A stretch of 64,000 nucleotides of DNA from Rotaria sordida (lineage: Eukaryota; Rotifera; Eurotatoria; Philodinida; Philodinidae). The stretch covers positions 1-64,000 of the forward strand of contig CAJNOL010000534.1 in the NCBI GenBank assembly GCA_905250125.1. Direction: 5' to 3'. Below are positions 46,841 to 58,650 of this stretch, one piece after another. A model generated the notes under the pieces. That model was not told where the DNA came from. It searched no databases and saw nothing but the letters and a program-made list of their open reading frames with translations. Numbering within the stretch: position 1 is the stretch's first letter; each line of letters begins with the position of its first letter. The translations under genes were made by a program, and so were the position numbers.

Positions 46841-49332
46841 TCTCGTAATAGGATATAAATAAAAATGAATAAATCAATCGATGAATAATGTTAGTGTAAG
46901 TATAAGTCATTTTTTGGATTGGTTCGCATGATGAAACCAATCTATTATAAGCAAGTCGCTACTATCTATTGATATGTTGTGCTCAAGTCGTTGGAAATGA
47001 GTTTGAGTTATTGATTTTAGTCAAATTCAAGTTCATTAGTTCATGTTATATTTTTTTTCAATATATAGTATAAAGAGTTATCAGTAGATGTCTTTAGTTG
47101 TCGAAGAACTATTGTGAAAGAATATTGTAGATGAGGCTCTTAATCTGCTATTAATTTATTATCGTTTAAGAAATATTTTGTCTAAAGCTATTTTGTCATA
47201 GCATAAATATTTTTTGTATTTGTTTTAGCAGAGTAAATTTCCTTTTTTACAAAAATTTGTATATTTTCGTTCATATTGTAATGGTGTTTGACATTTTCTA
47301 TTGTTTCTTATTCATTGTAATCTTCATTCCATTTTCTGGAATTTTTAAGGAAGAAAAAATACCATGTATTATATGTGATTTAAAAGAGTCAGCTTCTTTG
47401 GCACACTATTACATGCCATATGAGACAGACTACCATTAAAAATTAATTCCTAACATTCTTTTCTATTTTTCTTGAAAAACCAAATACTGTAACATTTCGT
47501 ACAGATAACAGAGATGTTCATCATGGTAACAGCAGACGTGCTTTTCTTTTCAATATCGTTGTGGCGCGATAGCAGTAGCTTTTCAGCCTCGATGAACATC
47601 CCTGAAAGGTGGCCATAAATATGGATAAAACACTTCACCCACACAGTCCCTCTTCTAAGAATTTCCATCATAGAAAATAAAAGAATTATTATGCTTATTC
47701 TTTTGCACTTTTCTCAACGATGTTCATTGTTGGATGGATTGATACATCAATTTTCGACTTGTTTCTCAAACAAATACTGTTTAAATGAATGATACACAAC
47801 AGCTAATTTGAAATCGGTTAGAATAATCATAGTCATATGTTTCGTCTATTCATGCTTCATTTCATGTCAATGATACTACTGAACTAACGGTTTTCGTTTT
47901 CGTTCCTATTTCTTTTGCGTTAAATAATTAATTCATAGACATATTCGTCTACGTTTGAATAAACTGAATAAAAGAATTAATCAATTATGAATTTCTCTTT
48001 AAAGGAAAAATCATTTTCTCCTATTGTATCTAAAGTCATCGTTTTCCATGTATTCAATCGTTATTCTTCTCTCTCATTGATTGAGTGAATTACTTACTCT
48101 TCTTGTTCTAAATGTAACAGTAATTTAATTACAGATAGAAATAAATCATTCAGTTGATGAGCATTCTCTTCTATTTTCTTTTCTTCATGAAATAAGTTAT
48201 TGTTACATTGCATCAGAAAGAATAATTCATTGCATCAATTAAAGAATTTTCTTGTCTCTTTTGTTTCAGTCTGTCGCATACATGGCTCTACAACCGACTC
48301 ACGAAGATACTGCTTGAGGTGCTAAAAACCTTTTCGAGTCGGAATATAATGGTTAGATAGGGCATAGTTAAGAGTTAAGTATCCTAAATTTGTTCGGGTC
48401 AAAGTTGCTTTCAGCAAGAGTTATGAATTTTTCATGTTATAAGCACAGTTACCAATTTCGCTCTTGAACCGTAATTTTCTTGAACGAAAGAAGATGTATT
48501 AGGTTTAAAGTTTTATTATATCTATCCTAAGTAGTAGTCTTGATCATTTGAAAGCTCCAACTCAAAATGATAAGAATGTCGGAACAGAAATTTTTCAAAA
48601 ATTTCTTCTTACCTTTGTAGTTTTTCAATATTTCACTGCTTGATGACAAAAGGTTAGTTAGAGCAGATTTTTCAGACTGTTATCGAGCTAGGGCACTATT
48701 TATCGTAAAAATTTAAATTTACTTCTTCCTATTTTCATCGCTCTCGAAATAAACTTTTGTAAATAGGCGTTAATCTCTTTCTTCTTGCACTTGTGCGTCG
48801 TAGTGATTTTGTTTAAATTTGAAATACACTTCCGTGACTGTTCAAAAAGGTCGAGGATTAACATTAATATAGTCATCGTTGAACCATGCGTAGCGTATCA
48901 TAGGCAGAAGACCGCAGTTGAAAGTTGATTATAAATCAGAGATTGTAAATGGATGATATTATTTCTTAGCGCAAGGAAAATATCTATTTCATGAAGAAGG
49001 ATTCTTTCATAAACCTTACGCACCAGTATTTTTCACTGTATGTTGAAAAAAAACGTCTAGAGACTGAATTTTGGTTGTCGGTTTCCAAAAAATCTCTATT
49101 TGCATGCACCTTTTCACTGTTTCATAAATTTCTTTAGCCATCTGCCTGTCCAGACCAACTATCGAAAATAATTCGTGTCTTGTATGATGGCAAGGAAGGA
49201 ATGAGACACTTACCATGTTAGTATTCAACTCGTGACAAGATTAATTTACTGGATGCACTGCATGTAACGACAATGTTTTTCATCTATGGAATATTTGCTC
49301 TAATGTTTTCTCTCATTCGATCATTTATCTCT
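46841..49332. other. Intergenic, no gene seen
   Basis: Upstream of CC2D1. A 60-codon plus frame at 47257-47439 and minus frames at 47450-47671 and 49016-49228 were not recognised and have no splice partners. No RNA gene was found. Confidence 0.45.
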
Positions 49333-51740
49333 TTCAGACATAGATAGATAGGACCGACAATCGCAAGATTTATTAAAGTGGAATAACGAATCTTCATCAG
49401 TAGATAGTATTAAAACTCAAATGAAGTTAGGAACAACAATGAAATGTTATAAACAAATGAAATCGTTCAAAAGAGAAATCAATTTAATTAAAAATTTAAC
49501 ATCTAAGTGGTTATATCAAGACATGCGAGTTTTTTCCATTGTGGAAGATATTGGTTTAAGAGATTCACTATAACAATTTATTGTTTTGGGTAAGTTATTC
49601 TTCTTATCTTTTTGTTTCTTTTTTCTTCTTAGGACGCTAAGTATGGGAAAATTGACGTGAAAAGTGTTCTTCGTGGTGCTAAAATATCTACTAAATACAA
49701 ATACAAATTAGTCCATAATTATCGTACAAAACTGAGAGATTTATTAAAAGCATCATATGAACACCATTGTATTTGTGTTTGTTCTCATATGTGGTCTGAT
49801 CCATATAAATAAATAAGTTATATGGACATTTCAATATCGTTTGTTGATGAAAAATTCAATTATAAATTACTTGATTTATGTTGTCAACCTTATCTGCAAA
49901 ATTATCATACCAGTGAAAATATTCTTATGATATGATACATGTATTGTTTTCATTTTTATCTTTATCCTTGATGTAAGTCGAAAGATCAAATGATTCTGAG
50001 TATCATTTAAAAAATATTTCTTAAAATTAAATTCATGCGAAAACATATCGATAATAAATTGTTGCTTCGTTTAAGTTACTTTTAATATGTATATCATCTT
50101 TTGACTTTTTCTAGTATATCCAACAATGTTTAATACCATTTAATTTAATTTATTTTGGATTTATTACATTTTGTGTTTGATCGTGGTGCAAATCTCGTAC
50201 GTACATTAAGAAATTATGATATCTTGTTTTGTTATCCACACTGACTCAATAACATTCTTAAATTTTCATTTTTTTTTCAATCCCAGTCAAATAAAGAAGG
50301 AAAAATAAAATCACCTACTACAATACAATATATAGATTTCATCAATACTACCAAATCAATAAATATAACTGATATACAAATAAATGAATAAGACAACCAC
50401 TATTCTTCGTCATTCACAGATGATGAAGATGAAAAAATTCAACTAACTCTTCTCATCAACACCAAAACAACATACAAAAATCAAGCACCACTTAAAATAA
50501 ATGATGTTGATAATCAAAACAAAAAATTGAAATCCGAAGATTTACATCGATCAGCATAAGAAATAATCAGAACTATCACATGATGTAAAAACATTGGTCG
50601 TATTTATGAAGAAGATAAGAAGATGTGTTATATATTCTCTCTTCATTGATAGATAGAAAGGAAAAAAGAACAATTCCATATGAAAATTAACACTGCTACG
50701 TATTTTATTCTTTGTTTAGAGGAGTAGATGTAACAAAAATATTCAATCTTTTCGTAGAGTTGCATTACAGGAATTGATTCTCGTCTGTTGGTTGTCACTA
50801 ATCAATTTACTTGAAAGTATTGTTCATTCTTATAAGACTACGAGACATGTTTTAATTAATCGTAAACAACAAATAAAATTAAAAGACATTGATGAAGAAA
50901 TTTTCGAACAAATAATATGTTTAGTAAAGTCTTTTAAACACGTATGAAAAATATTACAATCAACAAATACTCCATCAACATATATATGGTATTAATTTGT
51001 ACACTTATGCTAAGAAACAATCTTGTCATCTTTTGATGAGTTGATAAATTACCAAGTACACGTGTTCATAAGTGTTTCAAACGATATTAAAAATCATATT
51101 CATGAAGAAAGTGAAGAAATAATTGAAAATGAAGGTAAAGAATTTTTTTCTTTTTCAAAGTAACTCTTTGTACTGATTTTCTGTTTGATTCATTTCAGAA
51201 ATCAAAATTCTTCGTTTTAGAATATTGGATTTACTTAATACTATGTTTGACATTATACGGCAACATTGTTACATTCTCGATATCGTCAATTGAAATGATA
51301 CACACAAGATGTACATGAACAAACATAGAAATATATTTGTAAATGTATGAACGAAATTTGTACACTTAACCAAGAACAAGATTGTTAATCACTGAAAAAA
51401 AATCAAAAATCCAACAAACAATTCTACAACAGTATGAGGATGATAATAATCCTGGAAGGATTTATTGATGAATGTGATAGCTCTAAACGTGAAGATTATG
51501 CATTTCATGCACTAAAACCCGATGAATTAAGTCGATATTTATCTATGGATATTGATAAAACAATTTTAACTGACAATCTATTGAATTTTTGACGAAAAAG
51601 TCAAACTATTTTTTTCCAGTACTGTTCAAATTAGTTCATCAAATTCATTCTATACCAGCTTTTTCCGTGGCCGTCGAGCGACAATTTAGTGATGCCGATA
51701 TTATAATCAACGAATGTTGAACAACATGAGTTCCTAATTA
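49333..51740 (+). pseudogene. hAT-family transposase relic with many stops
   Basis: Plus-strand translation in shifting frames gives an ordered series of hAT transposase blocks. 'LYQDMRVFSIVEDIGLRDSL' is followed by an apparent small intron at about 49592-49631. Then come 'AKYGKIDVKSVLRG', 'MWSDPYK' and 'DISISFVDEKFNYKLLDLCC' (the 'W[ST]D' region), 'FVFDRGANLVRTLRNYDILF', and finally the C-terminal dimerisation motif 'IPAFSVAVERQFSDADIIIN' at about 51650-51715. Stops interrupt nearly every segment, for example TAA after 'LRDSL'. It is an old, inactive copy. The terminal repeats were not located. Confidence 0.75.
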
Positions 51741-51953
51741 AGTTAATAACATTTTATTCATTCCTTCCATGAGAAATATGAAACGTGCCTAATGATTTCT
51801 AATTGGAACTTTTTTATAATTTTATTTATGTTGATTTCTTTCGAATCGTTTTGTATGTAATGAGATATTTTCATTTTTTACTTACATAGATTAGTCAATA
51901 AGTTCTCGGACTTCCAAATATTTATTCATAGAAAAAACATTTTGTTAATCTTT

Positions 51954-52265
51954 TTATAGTAAATGTTCACAGTAGTCCCTACGATGTTCAATACAAAGTT
52001 TCATCCTTTCAATGCACTTCTGAAATGTCTTTCGGTATTCTTGAATAGATATTGAATTAAGCTCATTGGTTATTGCTTTAGCTAAACTTGTAACATCTGG
52101 ATATGTATTAAGGTTGCGTTTCAGACAACCGAGCAACCAAAAGTCTGAAGGAGGATAGCCAGGTGAATATGGTAGATGAGCAATAACTTTCATTTTTTCC
52201 TCTTGAGAATAATAAATATTGAGAACAATATCATGAATATGTAATTTCGTAATTTTACAGTGCAA
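51954..52265 (-). pseudogene. mariner/Tc1-type transposase C-terminal fragment
   Basis: A 103-codon minus frame contains 'AHLPYSPGYPPSDFWLLG', the mariner block ending in the third catalytic acid (S-D-F), followed by 'LKRNLNTYPDVTSLAKAI' and the typical distal helix with 'YRKTFQKCIERMKLCIEH'. The frame ends at a normal-looking stop. The upstream catalytic acids and the HTH are missing, and the assembly gap begins 140 bases upstream on this strand, so more of the element may lie inside the gap. Confidence 0.72.
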
Positions 52266-52404
52266 ATTTATGCTATTCGTTTTTGATGATGTTTTTTTCT
52301 TATGTAAACTTTTGACTTAAATCTTCAAGTATTCATCACAATAGTTTATATGATAACTCTATCTGAGATGGTAGTAACATAATCAATACTAATATGTGGA
52401 TCAT

Positions 52405-52504
52405 NNNNNNNNNNNNNNNNNNNNNNNNNNNNNNNNNNNNNNNNNNNNNNNNNNNNNNNNNNNNNNNNNNNNNNNNNNNNNNNNNNNNNNNNNNNNNNNN
52501 NNNN
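52405..52504. other. Assembly gap (100 N)
   Basis: Exactly 100 N bases, the conventional size for a scaffold gap of unknown length. It falls between the mariner fragment and the SSNA1-like locus, so both may be incomplete for this reason. Confidence 0.98.
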
Positions 52505-52598
52505 TTAGTATGAAGTGAATGTTATTCTCGTTTGAGTATTAATGAAAAAAACAAAGAGAGTTAATTGGTAATATAATAAAGAGAAATAAATATATTAC

Positions 52599-52940
52599 AG
52601 TAAGAAGTGTTTGTAAACTTTTCGGAATTTTCATATAAACAACTTCAATTTCACTCATTGTATCACCAAATTCCATTCTTACCCTTATTATTTTTGCTAA
52701 ATTTTCATTGATTTTAACTAATTTTTCACTTGATAAACGTATTTCATTTTCCAATTTATGTTTCTCTTCTTCAATAAACATTTGTCGTTGTGTTTCATCG
52801 TGTTTCGCACATAAATCTTTGATATCTATAAACACATATTTAGGAAAAAAAACATTTCGTATGAAGAGAAATATAATATATGTATACATTTTTACGAATC
52901 TATTGTTATAGTTTTCTAATACAGTGCTCTGTTGACACAT
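52599..52940 (-). pseudogene. ssna1: SSNA1-like (nuclear autoantigen 14 kDa) gene, incomplete and out of frame
   Basis: SSNA1/NA14 is a small coiled-coil protein that forms fibrils at centrioles, cilia and the midbody and branches microtubules. The 5' exon from 52940 encodes 'MCQQSTVLENYNNRFVK', like the SSNA1 N-terminus ('LQNYNNELVK'). A second segment, 52825-52599, encodes 'IKDLCAKHDE', 'EEEKHKLENEIRLSSEKL', 'KINENLAKIIRVR' and 'SLQTLLT', matching the body of the 119 aa family in order. The second segment begins after an acceptor (gtttatag). However, the two available donors (after 52888 or 52896) give introns of 62 or 70 bp, and neither keeps frame, though the unspliced sequence does. The last exon would lie at or beyond the assembly gap. 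Either this copy is decaying or the assembly has an error. Confidence 0.6.
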
Positions 52941-53589
52941 GATCAAATGATCGATTAAATGAGAAACAAAACTCAATTCTTATCATGAACAACCATCATG
53001 TGAGTTCCATGGTAATATAGATAATGAGGGGAAATATTTTTTATTTTAGATACTCATCACTGAGAAAGTTGTTTGCCCTAATAATGAAAGGAACTAAAAT
53101 GAAATAATTGATAATGTTAGAACGTTTTGCAATAGATAGCAGGTGGTTTTAACATATTTTTTTGATGAGAACGAATATATTGTGCTCAAATTTTTCACAT
53201 ATCGTCAAATAATTGAATTCTTGTTTACACTTCTTTTTGTGCAGAAACAAACAATTGGATGAAGTTACGGATGTTTGTGCAAATACCAAAAGTAATGGCG
53301 AAGGTACTTCAATTTCTTATAAAAAGCTTAAAGACAATTTCTCTCTATATGGACTGATAGTAAAAACAATGCTCTATTTTTTACACTATTATGTCATTCT
53401 GCAACTAATATAATTTCAATAAGACATGTTTGACTATGATGTGCGACAGTTACATTAGTTCGCTTCTTGACTTTCTCTTTGTTCTTTCTCAAGAAAATTA
53501 AAGAAATAAAGTTAGGTTAAACCTTGACACTGTCCATCTCTTTTTCAGATAAATAAGGAAGTTTTTTGCTTCTATATTAAAGTGTGCAT

Positions 53590-53760
53590 TGTATTTAATA
53601 TTCAAGCAAGTGTTATTCATGATGAATTATGTTTTGTTTGTAGTAACGAAGCACCTTCTCCTACGACAGTTGAAAGATGCTCTAAATGGTTTCATCAAAG
53701 TCAATAAGAAGTTGAAGACGAAGCACGAGCTACTTGTGTCTGTATTTCGTTTTTGCCCTA
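53590..53760 (+). pseudogene. mariner-type transposase HTH fragment
   Basis: One plus frame reads 'CSNEAPSPTTVERCSKWFHQ', a stop, then 'EVEDEARATC'. This is the pattern of the second DNA-binding helix-turn-helix of mariner transposases ('..APS..TV..W...F....S.EDE.R.G'). It faces the opposite way from the mariner C-terminal fragment at 51954-52265, so the two are not one simple element. Confidence 0.45.
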
Positions 53761-54639
53761 CCGTCAATACTTTTTAGTACTCTAACATATATAGAGAGCT
53801 ATGCGTTAGAAGAGATGAGAAGAAGGAATAAAGAAAAGAGAGGGAAAAAACAAAGAGAAAATCAAGACAAGAACACATATGAAGGACAATATGAACTAAT
53901 TTGATCGTCACACATCATAACTAAACAAGTCTTGTTGAGATTTTATTGTTATGATATTAGTTGACGAATAATATAATAGCCCAGAAGAACAGAGCATCTT
54001 TTTTTTACTATTAGCTAATATCGAAAGAAAGTTTCGTTAAACTTTTTATAAAGAATTAAAATACCTACGTCACTACTTTTAGTATATCCTAAGAAAGTCA
54101 TTATCAATTGACGGAGCTATTAAAATAGTTTGCTTCATTCCATGAGCAACATTATACTATATTCTGAATGAATATCTTCCAATGAAGTCGTACAAAATAT
54201 AATTTATTTAACTGTTTGATGAAGAAGATTTGCCAGATCGTGTTGAAGTTTTATGACGTTGATAACAATGTTAAACAATATCATTAATTACGAAATGAAT
54301 TGAAAACTGATTTGTATAAGACATACTAAAAAATCTGGTTGAATTCAAAATGAGAATTAATAATGCAAATTAATTAATTCTAAAATAAATTTTCTACAAT
54401 ATTTTTTTCAAATATTTCGTAAAACATGAAAACATACTATCATAGTAAAAAAAATCAATATTAAATCGATTGAGAATTGTCGAAGGTCGTCTGAAGCTCT
54501 AATAAGGACACTATGGTAAAATTTTTAGTTTTACGCTATGCCACTTGAAAGAAATATTCGCCAAACAAGAGCTAGGAGATTGCTCCTTAGCAATTCGTGA
54601 CAGTGGTTTTTTAAATTGTTACTTTTTTATATGAAGAAA

Positions 54640-54880
54640 AAGTGGGATAAATCTGTTGCCTCAAAAGACCCTCTAAAAATGAGAATCTATTTATAGAAGT
54701 GCTTGTATTTATAATAAAAGTAAAGCTTAATTAAAAAAAGCCACTCTATCATGTCTTCCAACTGAACATACTCGTTCAAATGAAAATAAAAGTAGTTGAT
54801 TACAATAAAATTCCTTTGAGAATTTGAAGATGTGCAATCAAAAAAAATAAATAAATATAGAAAAAATGTAAAACAATTTT
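54640..54880 (+). repeat. Dispersed repeat, copy 1 (partner at 62140-62330)
   Basis: Same-strand similarity with 62140-62330: 'tataataaaagtaaagcttaatt' against 'tataataataacgagacttaatt', 'agtagttgattacaataaa' against 'agcaattgattacaataga', and 'gagaatttgaagatgtgcaatcaaaa' against 'gagaatttagagatgcatgatcagaaa'. Non-coding. Confidence 0.55.
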
Positions 54881-56159
54881 TTTCAAATAGAAATTTTTAC
54901 AACATTTTAGTATTTTGAATTCTTCTTGCTATTTATAAATAATCTTGAATGTTGGAAAAGTTTTTCTTCTTTGAAGCTCATTTTTACAATCTGTCAACAA
55001 CTCTATTTTGCTATATGAATATCAGAAAATTCATACGTATGAGGAAAAAAAAATGTATTTTTTGACAGAAGTTGATAGTTTTATGGTAGGTTTTTTAAAA
55101 CATTCCATAGAATTTTTATATGATTTCGAATCTTCGATACTATTCCTATCGTATTGAAACTGATAATTTCATAGCTGCTTTTGGAAAAAAAGTTTTTCAC
55201 AAAATTTATTTTTCACATCATTTATGCATATCATAACTATAGACTGTAAAAGGTTTTTTATCTTTGAAAATAGAATCTTACATGGATGCGTTTTCAACTG
55301 ATCAATCCTATTTTTATCAAAAGCTAGTAAATTATGCGTTATCAATTCTGCTGATTCCAAATGTAATCATGAGAAATTTCCTTAAGTCTCTATATATAAG
55401 CTTTCTAGAAGGCTGATTTTTAAGATAACAAGCTTTTTGCCAAAAAAAATTTTTTTTGATCCACTCAAGTTATCAAGCATATCGCGTTGCCAAGAAGACG
55501 TTAAATTTTTGTTTCAAATACAGTAAGTACGAAAATTATTCAACGAGGTTAATTTTCATTTTTTTCTACTGCCGTAAGCTTTAGAAAGAATCCAAATAGT
55601 GATTCGAATAGAGAAAAAGACTAAATAAAACAATCGAGTAAACCATCCTCTGTAAAAGAAGACATTATTGAGTTCTCTATAATCTTTTTTGGCTGAAATA
55701 TAGCATTTGATTGAAGGTCACAAAATGAAATTTCTATAGAAAATTAGAAAAAAAACGACTTTAGGGACTTCCATACAATTGCTGTATATTAGCTAACAAA
55801 CGTCATAGCGAATTCGACAATGTCTCATTTTGTAGAGAATTGTTTACTCTATCGTTTTGTATAGTCGAAACAAAATTACATTTATTCGTTCTAAGTAGTG
55901 AAAAGCTAGTCTTTTAGTTTTTTGAAGCCTACATCTTTGCGAATCTGATAATCATTTTTATTTCCTTATATTCCTCTTGGAAACAATTTTCTCTATTTGA
56001 ATTCTTACTAGTGTTTACGACAGCAGAAAAAAAAATTGAAAATAAACTTTGTTGAATAATTTTTGTATCTACTATATATAAATGTTTCACTATGAAAATC
56101 GTCAAGATGATATTATTTTAAAACTCATTTTTAAGAAATAGAAAACATTCTTGTCTTAT

Positions 56160-56380
56160 AGACAGCCAATAGGCACTATAATCTGAGTAAGTCACAAACG
56201 GTTTTGACAAAATGTTTGCTAGTCTGGAAAATCGATTTTCTAGAAAAACCAGTATAAGAAGATCTAAATTGATTTCTTATAGTTTTATTCAGGATCAGCA
56301 TAGCCGATAAATCATCATCATCCTGTGATGTTTTGTGAGAAAGCTATTGATCAGTTAAAAACATTTCATCATTAGTTGAT
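56160..56380 (+). repeat. Dispersed repeat, copy 2 (partner at 23870-24100)
   Basis: Shares 'ggttttgacaaaat', 'ctagaaaaaccag' and 'aagctattgatcagtt' with intron 3 of the NYN-domain gene, in the same orientation. Non-coding. Confidence 0.55.
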
Positions 56381-56722
56381 TTCTTCTCTTGTTTGAATCT
56401 TGAGATTAACAACAAACAAAAATTTCCTGACGCTTTCTTAGAACCTCATGGAAATATATATGTTTCCTAACTTCGTCGATAGACATCAAGAGTATTTATT
56501 TCTATCATGACTTCTCAAGGATTTTCATTTTTTTTAATCTTTGAAGGTCATAATGACCCATCAACATTTGTTTTTTTTTTCTTGCTTCATTTTTATTAGA
56601 TTTTTTTTTCAATGTAATGTCTTTCATATATTTATACTGATATTTAAAAAACAAAAGAAAGAAACATCTTTAATCTTTACACAGATCTTAATTAAAATAA
56701 ATACAATCAATTAATAATATCT

Positions 56723-58228
56723 TTATATTTTCATTGTTTTTTCCATGAGTTGTGCAAGTTGACCATTATCATCTCTATTTTGTATTATATCAACCAAGTC
56801 AGCTTCAATAATTTGTCTACGAAGAATATGTTGAATAAATCTGACTGAATACATAATAGAATCATAATAACCTAATCTATATATCACATATTTCCATAAA
56901 AGTGTTATATAATAATTTTGTGTTAGAAAAATTTCTTTTGGATATGAATAAAAATCATTTAAATTATATTGTATTTTTTTAAATAATGGTGAAATTCCAC
57001 ATGTTAAAACAAGAACAATAAGAAAGAGTTTTGTAAAAAGTGGATCATATGGTGAAAATGTTTCATATGTATATATATGTTTTTCTAAACATTGTATAAA
57101 ATTTTCTGTAAGAATTGATTCAAATAAAAATCGATCATATTCCCATGGAAAATATTTTAATATATTTAATTTCATTAATTCACTTGTATTTAATGATAAT
57201 AATGTACGAAAATTATCTTTTATATATTCATAATGATTTTCAATAAATTGATTATATTGAAGAACACGTTTTATAAATAAAATAATAATATTAAGATATT
57301 TTTGTCTAAGATCAATAAAACGTTGTATTTTAATACGTGAACGATATGGTTGTGTTGTTATTATAAGTGGTATTGTTTTATGAGAAACAAGAAATGGTTC
57401 AATACAATAATCTTCATATGCATTTCGAATATTTGTTATTAAATTCCAATCATCAAATAATAGAATTGATTGATTATTAGCTGGTAAGCAATTCATCTTT
57501 AAATGATTTTACATTTTTCAAAAAAAAGATAAATTTTTGTTTTTTTTAGTAAACTGAAATAAACTTACAGTTGTTAATCTTGATAGTTGTTGTTCATGAT
57601 AATGTTTACTTATTATCATTCCTGATGTAGCTCGACCAATAGCAGTTAAACTACGAATAAGTTCTTTTTTCATTCCTTGTCGAAAACATTTATTAAGACG
57701 ACAAGCTGAACAATGTCTTCTTGTTGTTATTGTTATTTCACATTTATTTAAAACTCGACATGTATAACGAATCTAAGAAAAAAACAAAATATCAACATTT
57801 AAATAAATCTAACTTTAATAAAAACAAATGACATAGACTTACATGTTCATTATAAGCATTGCGACGAAAAAATGCTTAAAAAAAAAACACATAAAAATTT
57901 TTTTCTCTATATTCTTTTGAATTACAAATATCTTATAAAAATATCTCATTGTTAGTAATACTTATACACCTTGAATCATACATGCAAAAAAAAACAAATT
58001 CTATTATTTGCCTTACTTTTTTTTTTCTATTTACTAAACCACAACAAAACGATCACATTAATTACCTTTACAAGATAAGCATGTATATGCATCAAAATTA
58101 CGTCCTATAAAAGCAAGATTCAAAAAAAAAAAAATTTTTCTTTTTTTTTAAAGAATCAATATGAAATTTTTACCTATAGCAGTTGCACCGCATACCACAC
58201 ATAGTGCACGTGAATAATCCATCATCAT
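56723..58228 (-). CDS. Nuclear hormone receptor, divergent, 5 exons, 367 aa
   Basis: Ligand-regulated or orphan transcription factor. Exons 58228-58174, 58104-58066, 57874-57843, 57772-57569 and 57496-56723; phases 1, 1, 0, 0; total 1104 bp. The DNA-binding domain begins almost at the N-terminus. Finger 1 has Cys10, Cys13, Cys27 and Cys30 with P-box 'CLSCKAFFRR'; finger 2 has Cys47, Cys53, Cys63 and Cys66, followed by 'CRLNKCFRQGM'. Spacing is exactly the family's (CX2CX13CX2C, CX5CX9CX2C). There is no A/B domain. The last exon encodes a helical ligand-binding-like domain of about 250 residues that is strongly diverged and ends in 'LAQLMEKTMKI'. The P-box differs from the common 'CEGCKGFF', so DNA specificity cannot be predicted. 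It may belong to the expanded NR1-like receptors of rotifers. A 3' acceptor (ctctagtcag) ends 5 bases before the first of three ATGs. Confidence 0.88.
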
Positions 58229-58611
58229 GCACCTGACTAGAGTATTAGAATTATGAGATGAGCCATTTTCATGTAGCTGATTAATAAAGTCACTTTTTGA
58301 TATGACGCAGTCTTTTTTTTTGTCTTTCTATTTGTAACTGTAAATGCACGCGATTGCACTCCTAAGGTACGTCAGTGACATTACATTTTCTCTCTGCTTC
58401 TTTTTTTCTTTTCTCTTCATTCTTTAGTAACATTATATTTCTTCCTTATACGTTGTTTTGAATATACTATAAAAAGTGTGCTCTCAATTTTCTCTGTCTC
58501 TGTTCTTAACCTTGATGATAAACTTAATTATTTATTTTACTAGAAAAGAATATGAAAGATGACGATAGATTATTTTACCAATTCTATTCTATAAATTGAT
58601 AGTATCAAAGA

Positions 58612-58650
58612 TAAAAAAAAAGAAAGAAAGAAAGAAAGAAAGATAGAAAC
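58612..58650. repeat. (AAAG)n microsatellite
   Basis: About six tandem 'aaag' units with one variant ('aaagatag'), following an A run, upstream of the nuclear receptor gene. Confidence 0.9.

Larger units (their letters stand above)
52977..56722. other. Intergenic, repeat-bearing, no intact gene
   Basis: At 53220-53290 (+) a splice-acceptor-like 'ttttgtgcag' precedes an unrecognised open frame ('NKQLDEVTDVCANTKSN'). A mariner N-terminal relic, a dispersed repeat at 54640-54880 and another at 56160-56380 are listed separately. The remainder is AT-rich with no coherent coding sequence. Confidence 0.45.

Noticed and set aside
56723-57496. Last exon read alone as a separate protein starting at its ATG
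   Set aside because: The ATG directly follows a splice acceptor, and the four upstream exons join in phase to give a complete nuclear-receptor DNA-binding domain.
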